Source: Ctena decussata
Lineage: Eukaryota > Mollusca > Bivalvia > Lucinida > Lucinidae
Direction of reading: 5' to 3'
DNA: 64,000 nt
Assembly (NCBI GenBank): GCA_963989385.1
Contig: OZ022501.1
Span: 97,138,979-97,202,978 of the forward strand
The position numbers and the translations under genes are program-made. The stretch's first letter is position 1; the number at the start of each line of letters is the position of its first letter. Positions 12,201 to 21,372 of this stretch are shown piece by piece. The notes below the pieces were generated by a model. The model was not told where the DNA came from. It did no database searches and saw only the letters and a list, made by a program, of their open reading frames with translations.

Positions 12201-14521
12201 AGCTCAGTAAGCACCCATGTTGTTGAACATGTGCAAGTCTGGCAAAATACTGCTATATTGTGATCACATCAAAATGTCTCAATTGGGATTCTGAAGAGCT
12301 CCAGTTCAGCCAAAGTTTTCAAGCTAAATTTTTCAAATGTTTCCTTAAAATCACAGCTTCTGGATTTCATCAGAATCCCATCTGACAGTAAGATGATGCT
12401 AATAAGATCCATAATACGAGGGTCATCCAATAAGTCCTGCAAACGGCCAAACTTCAGGCAAATGATAATCAAAAACGAATCAAGCTATCCACATTCCTAC
12501 ATTGCATCTTCCATTCTTCCCAGTAAACCATTTCCAGAAATGTCATGAGCTTGCAAATGGCCTTGCTAGGCAACTGAAGAATACTACCACTATGGGTGTG
12601 GCGGTGGCTTCTAGTTGTCCGTTTATTACCTTCTAGCTTAGTTCAGAACGCTTGTAAATATCTGAAGATTGCTTGGTGATACGGAAAATAATACTGAAGG
12701 ATGTACACGGTACCAAGGTTAAGATATTGCCGTCAGTCAAGACATTATTAATGTTCAAAGGAGGATCACCATGTTTTTCGGGTAGCTTAAATGTCATATA
12801 AAATAAGTATATGAAGAACAGACTTTCACAGCAGATGAAGTGTTACCTAAACTGCCATTAATTTGCTATCAAAGAATAGTCCCGAGATTCTGAAATATAG
12901 ATATTAGAGAAATTATACGCTTCGAGCCTTGTTTAATATCGTTTGCAACCTTAAGAAACCAGAGGTAAATGCCAAAAACTAGAATTTTGCTAAAATTCTG
13001 TGATATTCTCTTGTTGCCTAGCAACCACATTTGTTTGGTAATGTGAAACGATAACTGTCTCTTATTTGAGTTCTTAAATATAAGGTGATTACTTTAGAAC
13101 ATGAATTTTTGTAATTTGAAAGAAATATAAACATATATGCAGGGATTTTCTCCCCCTAACCTCTTGTAAAAGACGTCGTGTTTGTGCAATTTCACCGCTG
13201 GTATCGCTTACACCTTTGCATTCAAAACCCTCCTATATCTGAGAAAGGAATGTCACATGTATGATTTTTAGCACATATGTGTATTATATACGTTAGCTGT
13301 TAATGGTGTAATTTGATTACCCTACCTCAATTAATAATGCAGTAATGACGGCGTTTGCAAGATTTATTGGATGACCCTCGTATGTAAAACTGTATATATT
13401 CAGCTATAAGGCTATAAGAGAAGGATATAAAACAATAATTTGTTTACCTATTATCTGTCCATAGCAATCCCCAGAGCTCTCTATGCATCCCCTCAGGCTT
13501 CTTAAAAGAAGACTCAGGCTTTTTTACTGGCTTTTTCTGAAGAAAACAAAAGCTTACCTTACCAGGTTTAAAGCTTAAACCACGATAAAATAAATACACT
13601 GATATTTCTGTCTATTTTGGGTCAATGCTTATTTGTCAATACAGTACAAAAAATCAGGCATTTAAAATTAATATGAGCATTGGACAAACTGGCACTTTAT
13701 TCTGATTGGAAAAATCACCTCTCTTCAGTGGTAAAAAAAATAAAATCACTGAAATACTATATTTTTGATAAACAACATTTTTACACTGCTTAATGCAATC
13801 CAGGATGCATTTCAGTATCCAACTTTAGCCTCTATCACTATGGGGACACCTTTAGTTTTTCTGCCATTTTTCGTCAAAATGATTTTCTGCCATTTTTCTT
13901 CAAAGTGGGACAACTTTTATGACTTCCTGTTTGCTTCCCTGGACGATGTAGCCCTTTAAATATGGGATCAAATCTTAAAGAAATGAATCTTTTCCTCTAG
14001 GAAAAATTCTTTTCTTTAAGAGTAGATCCCATTAATAAGGGAGACAAAAATGCAAATGGTAGAGTGGCTTCCCCTCAAAGTGCACCTGTTCACCTTTTGA
14101 ATACTAGCAACTCAGAGGATGCTTTATAAACCTTTGCAAATTGTGCAGATCTAGTCCAGTCTGGGTCTACATGAACATTTTCGGCAGATACAGTGTACTT
14201 TAATCAGTGCTACAGATAAGAAGTTGTATTAAGGATAATTCAAAGGTAATTTTTTTATTTCTCAACAAAAACACATGTTGTGACCCCTCTTTAGAAACGT
14301 CTCGGCGAGGCGGTTCTAATGATGGGTAACATGATATGTTTTTGTGGCAAAATATGGAAAATTATCTTTAAATTATCCCTGTTACCCCTTCTTATCTGGA
14401 GCTCTGTTTTAATTCATAATACCTTCTTGTCACTATACATCAAAGCATCTTTGGTAATGAATTCCTTCTCACCAGAGCCCCCAACCTCCAGAATGTCTCT
14501 GACATCACTTCCTGCTGCCAT
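3267..14521 (-). CDS. DMAP1: DMAP1, DNA methyltransferase 1-associated protein 1 (5' part, 128 codons; gene continues past window start)
   Basis: Four minus-strand coding exons: 14521-14423 (99 bp, starts MAAGSDVRDILEVGG), 13536-13448 (89 bp, includes KKPEGMHRELWGLL), 4473-4353 (121 bp, includes VRPWKWMPFTNPARK) and 3341-3267 (75 bp, includes DGAIFHHWRRVADEGKDYPF). All junctions are GT-AG and the phases join (0, 2, 0, 0) without a break. The order and wording match animal DMAP1, whose N-terminal region precedes the SANT/Myb-like domain; that domain is not in the window. Family knowledge: a nuclear subunit of the NuA4/TIP60 acetyltransferase and SRCAP/SWR1 remodelling complexes that also binds DNMT1. 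A CAG just upstream of the ATG (14529-14531 on plus) may be the acceptor of a spliced 5' UTR. The second intron is about 9 kb and full of transposons. Confidence 0.93.
4225..4286. mobile_element. piggyBac-type mini-MITE (62-bp palindrome), copy 1
   Basis: A 62-bp palindrome beginning CCCTTTTGCACTCAGAACGG, flanked on both sides by TTAA (4221-4224 and 4287-4290). TTAA target sites and termini starting CCC are typical of piggyBac elements. A second 62-bp copy is at 62194-62255. Confidence 0.7.
4678..4833. mobile_element. Short TIR MITE, pogo/Tc1-like
   Basis: The inverted ends are CAGTAAAGCCTCTTTATAAC and the complement of GTTGTTGTAAAGAGGGTCCACTG. TA precedes the left end; the right flank is TG, so the duplication is decayed. 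No coding capacity. Confidence 0.5.
4851..5003. repeat. Two small inverted repeats
   Basis: ATACCACCCT near 4855 is complemented by AGGGTGGTAT near 4920-4930. A separate hairpin with arms GGAGATAATCC / GGATTATCTCC lies at about 4963-5001. Both are likely remnants of fold-back elements in DMAP1 intron 3'-ward sequence. Confidence 0.4.
5322..5584. mobile_element. pogo-like MITE with GATATCTCAAA motif (family R, copy 1)
   Basis: It starts CAGCCAACTCTCGATAA after TA and ends in the complementary GATATCGGGAGTTGACT. An internal palindrome (about 5338-5406) joins two copies of the phrase TTTGGGATGAACTTTGACTT in inverted orientation. Related copies are at 10061-10395 and, interrupted, at 45855-49274. 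Confidence 0.6.
5592..5762. mobile_element. Diverged family-P palindromic MITE (copy 2)
   Basis: It retains the arms AGAATTAAGGACAATTTTT and AAATTATCCTTAAATTATTCC and a decayed centre (ATGTATGTCGTCAGTACTAA). Clearly older than copies 1, 5 and 6. Confidence 0.45.
6148..6212. repeat. Micro-palindrome family (about 65 bp), copy
   Basis: GTAGATCCTGATGAGGCAGC is followed by its partial complement ending AGATCTACACTGTTTGC. Similar 60-70 bp units occur at 9143-9206, 14767-14836, 57448-57513 and 61014-61066. Confidence 0.5.
6213..7411. other. DMAP1 intron, unique-looking AT-rich sequence
   Basis: No exon, RNA gene or intact element was recognised. Short open frames here have no visible family signature. 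Confidence 0.5.
7412..7647. mobile_element. MITE with long terminal inverted repeats and 4-bp ATTT target duplication (copy 1)
   Basis: The ends are GAGCCGCGACACGAGAAAAC and the complement of GTTTTCTCATGTCGTGGCTC. The TIRs continue about 50 bp through GTGGTTGTGCGCCCA and CAGACTCAGATCA. Flanked by ATTT at 7408-7411 and 7648-7651. A 236-bp sister copy lies at 11646-11881. Confidence 0.8.
7690..8180. repeat. Degraded dispersed repeat
   Basis: Pyrimidine-rich phrases recur within this stretch (CCCTGACTTTTCC, TTTCCCTGACCTGG, CCCTGATC), including two diverged direct segments of roughly 200 bp (about 7805-7960 and 8020-8165). It looks like the remnant of a DNA transposon. The 116-codon frame on the minus strand has no recognisable domain and I do not call it a gene. 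Confidence 0.4.
8267..8565. mobile_element. hAT-type MITE (copy 1) with 8-bp target duplication
   Basis: Terminal inverted repeats are CAGTGTTCTCCC and GGGAGAACACTG. The flanks are CGTGCAAA (8259-8266) and TGTGCAAA (8566-8573), a 7/8 match. CAG ends with an 8-bp duplication are the hAT signature. A second, more decayed copy is at 15622-15835. Confidence 0.75.
8574..10058. other. DMAP1 intron, mostly unassigned
   Basis: It contains one micro-palindrome (9143-9206: AACAGTGCAGATCCTGATAA with partial complement). I see nothing else I can name. Small overlapping frames at 9238-9582 show no protein family. Confidence 0.5.
10061..10395. mobile_element. pogo-like MITE (family R, copy 2) with TA target duplication
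   Basis: The left end is CAGTCAACTCTTGATATCTC and the right end is the complement of GAGATAACTGGAGTGAACTG, with TA on both sides (10059-10060, 10396-10397). A segment of about 110 bp (AAAGCTGAAGTTCTTATCAA and what follows) is directly duplicated inside. It sits just right of a half family-P end (CAGAGCTCTAGATAAAG, 10020). Confidence 0.65.
10480..11282 (+). mobile_element. Pearl-like element with roughly 165-bp core repeats
   Basis: Four units anchored on ACTTAACGCAAAACTTTAAC at about 10642, 10805, 10972 and 11138. They are followed by an ACGG/ACGA-rich microsatellite (about 11170-11235) and a hairpin at 11247-11282 whose arms read TATACCCCTCGACATAC and its near complement. The left end GTATACCCCCGAC (about 10484) resembles the hairpin arm. 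Confidence 0.7.
11283..11641. other. DMAP1 intron, no feature seen
   Basis: Unassigned intronic sequence between a pearl-like element and a MITE. Confidence 0.5.
11646..11881. mobile_element. MITE with long terminal inverted repeats and 4-bp AAAT target duplication (copy 2)
   Basis: Same ends as the copy at 7412-7647 (GAGCCGCGACACGAGAAAAC at the left, GTCGTGTCGAGGCTC at the right) and the same 236-bp length. Flanked by AAAT at 11642-11645 and 11882-11885. Confidence 0.8.
12417..13380. mobile_element. Mariner-type non-autonomous element, 964 bp, TA target duplication
   Basis: Inverted ends CGAGGGTCATCCAATAAGTC and the complement of GATTTATTGGATGACCCTCG, about 30 bp, extending through the CTTGCAAACG / CCTGCAAACG region. 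TA lies directly outside both ends (12415-12416 and 13381-13382). Terminal sequence and TA site are mariner-like. No transposase frame survives, so it depends on another source. Confidence 0.75.
13845..14105. repeat. Dispersed repeat family S copy
   Basis: It shares phrases with stretches at 41712-41950, 53655-53800, 53970-54200, 56449-56620 and 61108-62014: CTGCCATTTTTCTTCAAAG, GACTTCCTGTTTGCTTCCCT, GGGAGACAAAAATG, GTTCACCTT. The ends resemble TTAAGGTGAATGGGTACA and its complement. No coding capacity. Confidence 0.5.
14211..14407. mobile_element. Family-P palindromic MITE (copy 3)
   Basis: Inverted arms AAGGATAATTC and GAAAATTATC enclose the decayed central palindrome (ACATGTTGTGACCCCTC / ATGGGTAACATGATATG). 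The right end reads CTTATCTGGAGCTCTG. It lies 16 bp from the first DMAP1 coding exon, within intron 1. Confidence 0.6.
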
Positions 14522-14766
14522 CTTTCTACTGTAACAAGATCATATCGTAGGATACAATATCAATGGAAGACTTTGGCAACTTCCCAATAATTATTGAAAG
14601 AAGCAAATATGAGCCACAGGAATTACTTCCCTTTGCAAAACATTTACTTTCCTTACCCGTTTTTGGTAACCATAAAAATTCTAAGAGTTGGAACATCTGA
14701 AATAATTTCTGTAATTGTCGTGAAAATTTAACTGTTTGGCTTTTCAATGCAGTAATACATCTAAAT

Positions 14767-14836
14767 GGCAAACAGTGCAGACCCTGATCAGACTGCTCCT
14801 TTAGGAGCAGCCTGGTCTGGGTCTGCATTATTTGTC
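14767..14836. repeat. Micro-palindrome family copy upstream of DMAP1 start
   Basis: AACAGTGCAGACCCTGATCA is followed by a CTCCTTTAGGAG centre and GGTCTGGGTCTGCATTATTT. A strong hairpin about 250 bp 5' of the DMAP1 ATG. Confidence 0.55.
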
Positions 14837-15169
14837 TGGTCTATCTGTCCTGATACTTAGAATTTTTACGGAAAGATAATTCAGTAATGTTTTGTCACAG
14901 CTATATAGAACATGGATGACTACTGCAAGCCCAAATGACAATTGTGATACTATTCATATTGGGCAAGTACTTATATATCATAACAATGCTATTACTATTG
15001 CAGATTTGCTATTTTGTATACCTGCCAAGTTACAAATCCCGTGCATTTGACAAGCTATCACTACCTCACAATAGTATTTTCAAAAAGAGTCAGAACTCTG
15101 TCGTAATATTTTTCTCAGCAAATTTGATCAATTGTGCATAAATATTATATATAATGGTGTTTAGTTTTA

Positions 15170-15329
15170 CAGTAGAACTTCAATGGCTTGAACCCTGCCT
15201 GGCTAGAACTCTTTTCTTGGCCCCTAGGGGTCACTTTATATAGAAATTAACCCTGGATGGCTAGAACTACCATTGGTTAAAACTAATTTTCATGGTCCGA
15301 AGCCTGTTCGAGCAAACGAAGTTCTACTG
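15170..15329. mobile_element. 160-bp MITE with CAGTAGAACTTC ends and TA target duplication (copy 1)
   Basis: The left end is CAGTAGAACTTCAATGG and the right end GAAGTTCTACTG. TA lies at 15168-15169 and 15330-15331. The interior phrase CCCTGGATGGCTAGAACTA is shared with the copy at 52132-52308. pogo/Tc1-like by end and site. Confidence 0.75.
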
Positions 15330-15621
15330 TATTTGCTAGTTGCTAATCCCTTGTTTATGTTCAAAAATCATATTAATATTGATCAGAAAAACTGGTGGAT
15401 TCGCCTGAAAGTTGACTGGAAAAGAAAAAAAAAAAACAGTCAGAAGGTGTGTTTACATGCTTTGACTCTGGTAATGCCTGCATGACTCATCCTAAACTTT
15501 ACGTTTTATGACAAATAAATGTTTAAACTACCCCAAAAAATTATGGTACCATTGTGAAAATTCTTCCTTATTTATAAGAGCTTTCTGTGAAAGCACCCTG
15601 TCTCCCATAAATAACCACATC

Positions 15622-15835
15622 CAGTGTTCTCCCTTTGTCAAAATTAGCCTAAATTTACATTATAAATAATCTATTGATGACTCTTAATGGATTTAAAACT
15701 ACTTTACTGGCTAAAAAATGAAAATAATCGCACTTTAACAAATTTTCATTGGAAATTAAGGCATGTTGCATAGGTAATTTGAAAAGGAAGGCATGTTGCA
15801 AGCGACATGCCTTAATGGTGTGGGGAGATCCCCTG
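15622..15835. mobile_element. hAT-type MITE (copy 2, right end decayed)
   Basis: Starts CAGTGTTCTCCC and shares most of its interior (AATTAGCCTAAATTTACATT, AAGGCATGTTGCAAGCGACA) with 8267-8565. The right terminus is mutated (GGGGAGATCCCCTG) and no clear duplication remains. Confidence 0.65.
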
Positions 15836-16321
15836 AACATCAAAGTTTCTCATTAGGCCTCAAATCATTGCTAATTCTCATTCTGTTTTCACCACTATGT
15901 ACCTCAAAGATTCTAAAATTAACTGCTATGTAATGGGCACTAATCTATTTAAGTAAGGAAGCATAAATTTAGTTTGTGCACATGTGAGTGCTCAAAGTGT
16001 GAAGATTTACCTTGTCTGAGCCAAAAAAAATAAGAATGCCTCATTATGCATGGGAAATAAATGCAAAGAAAGTTGTTTGTGCATGAAAGTGGATTCAGCC
16101 AGTGCTTTGTTCATACACACACTTGGACATAACACAGTGAACAGTAATGAAAAACAAATAACTAAGAAAACAGAAAGTTTACATAACATACTGTCAAATG
16201 CAATTAACTCGTTATTGGTTGAAATATCTTCTGCCAATGAAGGCACACCTCCTTCTGGAGTAGTAGTCCTCAGCACATGTCTTATACAGTTAATATGACA
16301 GTCTTTTCCCCGTCACCCTAT
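15836..16321. other. Intergenic, no feature recognised
   Basis: It lies upstream of DMAP1, between the hAT-type MITE and the LINE stop. Two opposite open frames overlap here (about 16007-16298) but neither shows a protein family. The DMAP1 promoter may be nearby, but I see no core promoter or CpG-rich tract that would place it. Confidence 0.4.
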
Positions 16322-17189
16322 TTACACTTTAGGAGAAACTATGTACCCATCCCTGCTGGTTCGTGCTGCGGCCTGCTTTGCATTTAACTCTCTTATGCTT
16401 TGTGACAGAGTGGGCAATTTCTTAAATCTTTCTACATGAAGAGCATGGCACAGCCGTCGTGTGTCATTCTATTATTCTGATGTCTGATCCAGTGAGGTTA
16501 AGATCTGCTGCCAACATAGAACAGTCAAGCAGGAGTTGTAGTAGCACTGTTGTGTTGTGTGATGCAAGCAAAATGCCAAGTTCAGTGCACTCACGTCTTA
16601 GATCCAATAATATAAGATTCACACCAAAGCACAAAATGCTCTAGGGTTTCATCTTCCTGTTTACAAAGTAAACAAACAGGGCTAATCTGGTTTTGATTAA
16701 ATGAAAATCTGTTCACTTGTAGTATGTACGTTCCAGTCACCAGCTTGATCTTGGTGTGTATTTTTGGTACATCCCTAACTCCATTAGGGTCTTGTATAAG
16801 AGTTGATCTCACCCCTGGCTTGTAGCAGTCTGAATTAAGGTGATGGCGGCTTGGATATAGAGCTGTCCTGGACTGCAGCATCTCTGTCCAGTACTTCCCT
16901 ACGTGACTTTTGACAATCCTCTTCCACCAATACTTGGTAGCGGGCCTGTCCATCAAAGCCCACGGTATTGGTAATCGGTACTTCCATAAGATCTTTTGGA
17001 GGTTTACAAACCAGCTGCAGGAATTATCTCCCTTGACTGATAGCTGCTGTCTGGCCAACTGTTTTCAATTGCCTCCTCATCCAACCAGCAAATGCTCCCA
17101 AAGAGGGTCAGGGCTCTACTGTGGATCACCCCTTCACCACCGGCATCTTTTCTCCATCCATAGTGATGATTATGTCCGGGTGACTTTCC

Positions 17190-18207
17190 ATGGCCCTTCT
17201 GCTTTGTGTGACTGCGCAAAACTGGATTCTCCTCGAATATTGTATGTCGAAACAAAAGTGGTGAAACGTAGAATTTGCCCTAACAAAATGTTGTATCATA
17301 ACTGAGCAACTGATTTGGATTTGGCTTATGGAGCAATTGTTTGAGTTCCTGAAGCATAACTTCCATTCCACATATAACTAGAAGATCCAGCATAGTTGTC
17401 AGTTTCCATACAAAATTTGGTTCTTCATATGCTATTGTATGCATATTCAGTATTGCATCTCTAGATAGGCGGGAATGTCGAGACAATTTACCTTTTAGAT
17501 TATGAAGCTGTTTAATGTTCCGAGGTCTTGACAGTATTTCATCTCCCTCTGTTTGTTTGGAAATTTCTTCTTCATATACTTTGTGTGCCTGTTGATTCTG
17601 TACCTTCGATTCGAACTCTCTGATTGCAGACGGTTTTGTTCTGAAAAAAAGTTTAGTTTGTTTCAGGCAGTTTCCATGAGGAGCATGTTTGGAAATCGAA
17701 TCGTCGGCAATGTAATGTATAAGCACTGGCGATCCTTCTTCGTTTCTCATGAAAACTTCTTTTCTAAACCGTTTGTCATATCCGTGTTCTGATGGGATAT
17801 AAAAGTAAGTCTTCTTAATTAATTTTGTTGACCTTGGAAGCTTGGTTGTCCCTTGGATCACCCATTTGTGGCCATCAGCTCTCCAGTCATCCGGTTTTGA
17901 AGGGTTGAAAAATAAATACATCCTTCCAGGCTTGGGTCTAAATGGTAGTAGTTGTTTCTTTATTAAAGCGTAAAAGAGCCTGCTGGTGAAAGTCTTGTTC
18001 CAATTCATTAAATGCCTCTCTTTCTATCGTCAGTTGTTTTTGCGCCATTTTGTCAGTGATAGTATTGGTCGAGTGTCATGGTTACGAACGTTATAAAATT
18101 AATGCCACGACGTCATGCCCGTCCCGTCCCGTGTTTTAGTACATTTCGACCGCTCGTCACGTATTTTAGTAAGTTTATTCAGTCGTCCCGTCCTGTTGTC
18201 CCGTGTT
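17190..18207 (-). pseudogene. Transposase-like ORF with CG-1-like segment, inserted in the LINE, frameshifted
   Basis: The start is probably the ATG at 18048 (MAQKQLTIEREAFNELEQDF). The frame breaks near 17940 and continues as FRPKPGRMYLFFNPSKPDDW, ADGHKWVIQGTTKLPRS, and KRFRKEVFM with PVLIHYIADDS. This pattern recalls a CG-1-like DNA-binding fold. Further on, LLSYDTTF (about 17305) is followed by a stop and shift, then HTIFEENPV, where the sequence rejoins the LINE. A D-T-T-F motif after a DNA-binding region suggests the first catalytic residue of a MULE-like transposase; this is inference. The 5' flank (18110-18205) repeats CCCGTGTTTTAGTA on the plus strand. The C-terminal two thirds are missing. 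Confidence 0.45.
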
Positions 18208-18492
18208 TTAGTAAAGACCCAAGATGACACTCTTTGATGGTTGCAGTATATATTTCTCCAGCTTGCTGTTATCTACGGCTGTTGTGACCAGGGGTTGCAA
18301 AGTGTTGATATCACCAAATTGACCAGTATGACTTCCAACACCCATTCCCTGTATTCTATCAAGATGGTCATTCCCATAGAGTTTATATAAGTCTGTACTC
18401 AGAATCCCTCCTTGTCTTACTCCCTGGTGGACCGGGAAACTACGTTTAGTTGATCCTTCCCACTTTACAACAGATTCTGCACCACAGTGAAG

Positions 18493-19524
18493 AGAACAGT
18501 CCGTCTTTTTGCTGACGACTGTGTCCTTTATAGAAACATTAGAAGGTCTGAAGACCAACAATTACTTCAGGAAGATTTGGATAAACTGGCCCGTTGGGAA
18601 GAGGCATGGCTCATGAAGTTTAATGTTGCTAAATGTCACACCATGAGGGTGACTAAGCATCCCCCTTCCAAGCAGATCATTCATAACTATGTTCTGCACA
18701 ACCAAGTTTTGGAGAACGTTCCTTCTGCCAAATACTTGGGAGTCACGATCACTGATGACCTCGAATGGGGTCAACATATTAACAACATCACTAGCAAAGC
18801 CATGAAGACTCTTGGTTTCCTTCGCCGAAACCTGGCTTTTGCTCCTAAGGACATTAAGGCTGCTGCATACAAAGCTGTGGTCCGGCCCCAATTAGAGTAC
18901 GCGGCACCTGTTTGGACCCCCCCATCATCAGACTGAGATTGGTAGAATAGAGAAAGTACAGAGGACTGCTGCACGCTGGACCTGCAGACGCTGGCGCAAC
19001 CAGAGCCATGTAAGCGACATGCTAGAGGAACTTGAATGGCCAGATCTGCAGGAACGGCGGCAACAGGCTTCTCTATCTCTGTTCTACAAAATTCATAATA
19101 ACCAGGCAATAGTTAATAAGGATAAGTATCTGTCTGAGTCCGGTAGAGGGAAGATGAGAACAAGATCCCACCCCTTTCAGTATCACCGTCCAGTTGCTTA
19201 TTCTGACGGTTTGAAACATTCCTTCTTCCCCAGGTCAATTGCAGCTTGGAATGGGCTTACAACTGAAGCTGTCTCTGCGGAGACAGTTGAGGAGTTTAAG
19301 TCCAAAATAGTGTAAACCTCGGGTTGGGCAGGGATAGAGCATGTAATGCCTATCCCTGAGGACTTCTTGTAAATAGTTTTAACTCTGTGTGGCCTTGTCA
19401 TAGGAAAATACTATTTTTTTATTTTTTTTTTTTTGAAACTTATGCGCCACACCCCGCGCCTGCCATCATGGTCAGTTACTGACCGAGAGCAGTACCGAGA
19501 GAAAGAGAAAGAAAGAAAGAACAG
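18493..19524 (+). mobile_element. 5'-truncated LINE insertion with AGAACAG target duplication
   Basis: AGAACAG at 18493-18499 and again at 19518-19524 brackets a plus-strand LINE fragment (18500-19517). Removing it restores the reading of the surrounding minus-strand LINE between its AEWSLICS and SLHCGAESVV segments. It begins at the RT motif RLFADDCVLYRN and ends in a non-coding tail and a GAAA-rich run (about 19498-19517), as expected of target-primed reverse transcription with 5' truncation. Confidence 0.85.
18500..19315 (+). pseudogene. LINE reverse transcriptase, C-terminal half, one frameshift
   Basis: It opens with FADD, the RT catalytic box, then SAKYLGVTITDDLEW, LGFLRRNLAFAPKDIKAAAY and PQLEYAAPVW, the thumb and linker signature common to Jockey/CR1-like animal LINEs. 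A run of seven C at about 18919-18925 shifts the frame. The downstream part (GRIEKVQRTAARWTC, then LEELEWPDLQERRQQASLSL, then RSIAAWNGLT) continues to the stop at 19315. The N-terminal endonuclease and RT fingers are lost by 5' truncation. Confidence 0.8.
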
Positions 19525-19910
19525 ATAAGGGACCACTCAGCACCTTCCAGTCCTATATGGAAAAGTTTCCTCAGTAGGCTGTCATAAGACACCACGTCGA
19601 AGGCTGCCTTCACATCTAGAAACGCAATGTACAGGGGCTGTTTCCTGTTCTTACTCTCTCTGATGACCTCCTCAAGTATCAAGGAGCAGTTCATTGGTGA
19701 GGAATTTTGAGTGAAACCAAGCTGAAGGGTATTCATTTTGAACTTTTTTCTACTGCTGCCCTCACAACTTCCCCTAGAACAGTTTGAAGAATTTTTGTAA
19801 TTGTTGGGAGGATTGTAATCCCTCTATAATTCTTTGCTTCAGTATGTGGCCCTTTCTTCTTCTATGTGGCCCTTTCTTGTTCGGACACTGGTCCTGTCTG
19901 CATTCCTGTA

Positions 19911-20159
19911 CTTTTGTAGCTCTTTGCCACTGCACAGGTAAACTCAGTAAATGAGAGTGACCTTACTTTTATTACCAGCAAACTAAGTATTTTATGAATT
20001 ATTTAGGAATATTCACTAACCTTTAAACGATTAAGCTATTAAAATATCTATAATTTAGCTTAAAAGTTTTATCATTTCTAGATATCTTCATATCGTTCAG
20101 ACGCTTTATCTAATGGTCTAGTCGTATGGTTGACGTGTCAAAAAAGTAGGTACTACTAA
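19911..20159. other. Intergenic, unassigned
   Basis: Short stretch left of the microsatellite region with no recognised feature. Confidence 0.4.
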
Positions 20160-21330
20160 ACTATCTATCTATCTATCTATGTTTACTGCGTCACCCTCTA
20201 CTGAGTGTTATGCGATATTCTGTATTCTGGAAATTCTGCCTTTATAGGCACACCCTCGATTAGGAGGTAAAAAGAAGTCCACAGCTTCACTTGTTAAAAT
20301 TGTAAGAGTCACTCGTAAAAATCACAATAAGAATTAAAAATGCCACCACCAAATATACATCCGTATGTACATACAATAGTTTAAAAAGTTATAATCACAC
20401 GCCACAGCACAATACACTGTAGGAAACCACATGAAGACAACAAAATTAACGGGCTCCAGTTTAGAGAACACACGCCGACCATTAAAGAAAGAAACTACTA
20501 TTGCCATATAAATGAAGAGGACACCTGTTAAACTGGAACAGCTGAAAAGGACAATAAATCTTGAATGTTGAAGTGACAAATCAACAGCTCAACATTGGAT
20601 CATGAAAGTTGAAGTCGGAAGTTTGTATAGCGATGGGATGAAGTTGGACAAGAGTACATAGACAAAGGTAAATAGGTCGTCAGCTGATAAGACCAATGGC
20701 TCGTAAGAGATGAAGATGATCAAAGCTGGACAAGGGTATATGACAGGTTGACAGCTCGAAAAGCTGATAAGGACTATTCAAATCCTGATGGCTCACAATC
20801 TTGTGTCAGACAGACTAGTCAGATCCTAACCCTACTGAGCTGTGAACCTGTCAGTCATAACCTAGATACAAGCAGAGTTATGTTTTGGGCGGGCTGGTCA
20901 GCGGGCACACAGAGTAAGGTATGGAGAGGATGATGGGAAGGTAGGTAGTTAGATAGGTCGGGAAACACACACTCACACACACTCACACACACACGTAGCT
21001 TGATAGGTAGGTAGGTAGGTAGGTAGGTGGACAGACAGACAGGCAGGCAGAACTAAGACAGGCAGACAAAGAAAGAAAGAAATAAAGAAAAAAGATGGAT
21101 AAGATAAGATAAGATTTATTTAACGTCGGCAAGTTTCATAACAATACTACATAAGCTCTAGATGAACTTTTGAACCGACACACACACATACACACATACA
21201 CGCACACACATACTTTCAGGATCCATGGATGGATGGATTGGTGGGTGGGTGGATGGATGGAAGGGTGGATGGATGGATGGATGGATGGGTGGGTGGTGGG
21301 TGGGTTGGTGGGTGGATGGATGGATGGATG

Positions 21331-21370
<40 letters not shown>

Positions 21371-21372
21371 CT
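20160..21372. repeat. Microsatellite-rich region
   Basis: A CTAT run at about 20162-20180; ACAC/CTCACACAC and GTAG runs at about 20966-21028; AGAC/AGGC at 21033-21066; GAAA at 21070-21090; and GGAT/GGGT followed by GATA at about 21221-21370. Between them the sequence is unassigned. No gene was recognised. Confidence 0.75.

Larger units (their letters stand above)
16322..19910 (-). pseudogene. Degraded non-LTR retrotransposon (LINE) ORF2 with two nested insertions
   Basis: Reading right to left on the minus strand: an RT motif EAKNYRGITILPTI (about 19850-19800); LYIAFLDVKAAFDVVSYDS (about 19650-19590), the first catalytic region; then, after the plus-strand insertion, HQGVRQGGILSTDLYKLY (about 18440-18385) and LQPSKSVILGL near 18210; then, after a second insertion, MDGEKMPVVK (about 17160) and LTLFGSICW (about 17090); then KYWWKRIVKSHVGKYWTEML and a terminal zinc knuckle CLLCKQEDETLEHFVLWC (about 16680-16630). 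The C-terminus RRLCHALHVERFKKLPTL runs to a stop at 16322-16324. Several frameshifts are visible (for example near 17065), the segment that should hold the YADD-type box is missing near 18300, and a thumb-region deletion follows the MPVVK segment. It is dead. The clade was not determined. Confidence 0.8.

Noticed and set aside
16007..16298. Overlapping opposite frames as host exons upstream of DMAP1
   Set aside because: No homology recognised and no splice sites that join DMAP1; its first coding exon already starts at 14521.
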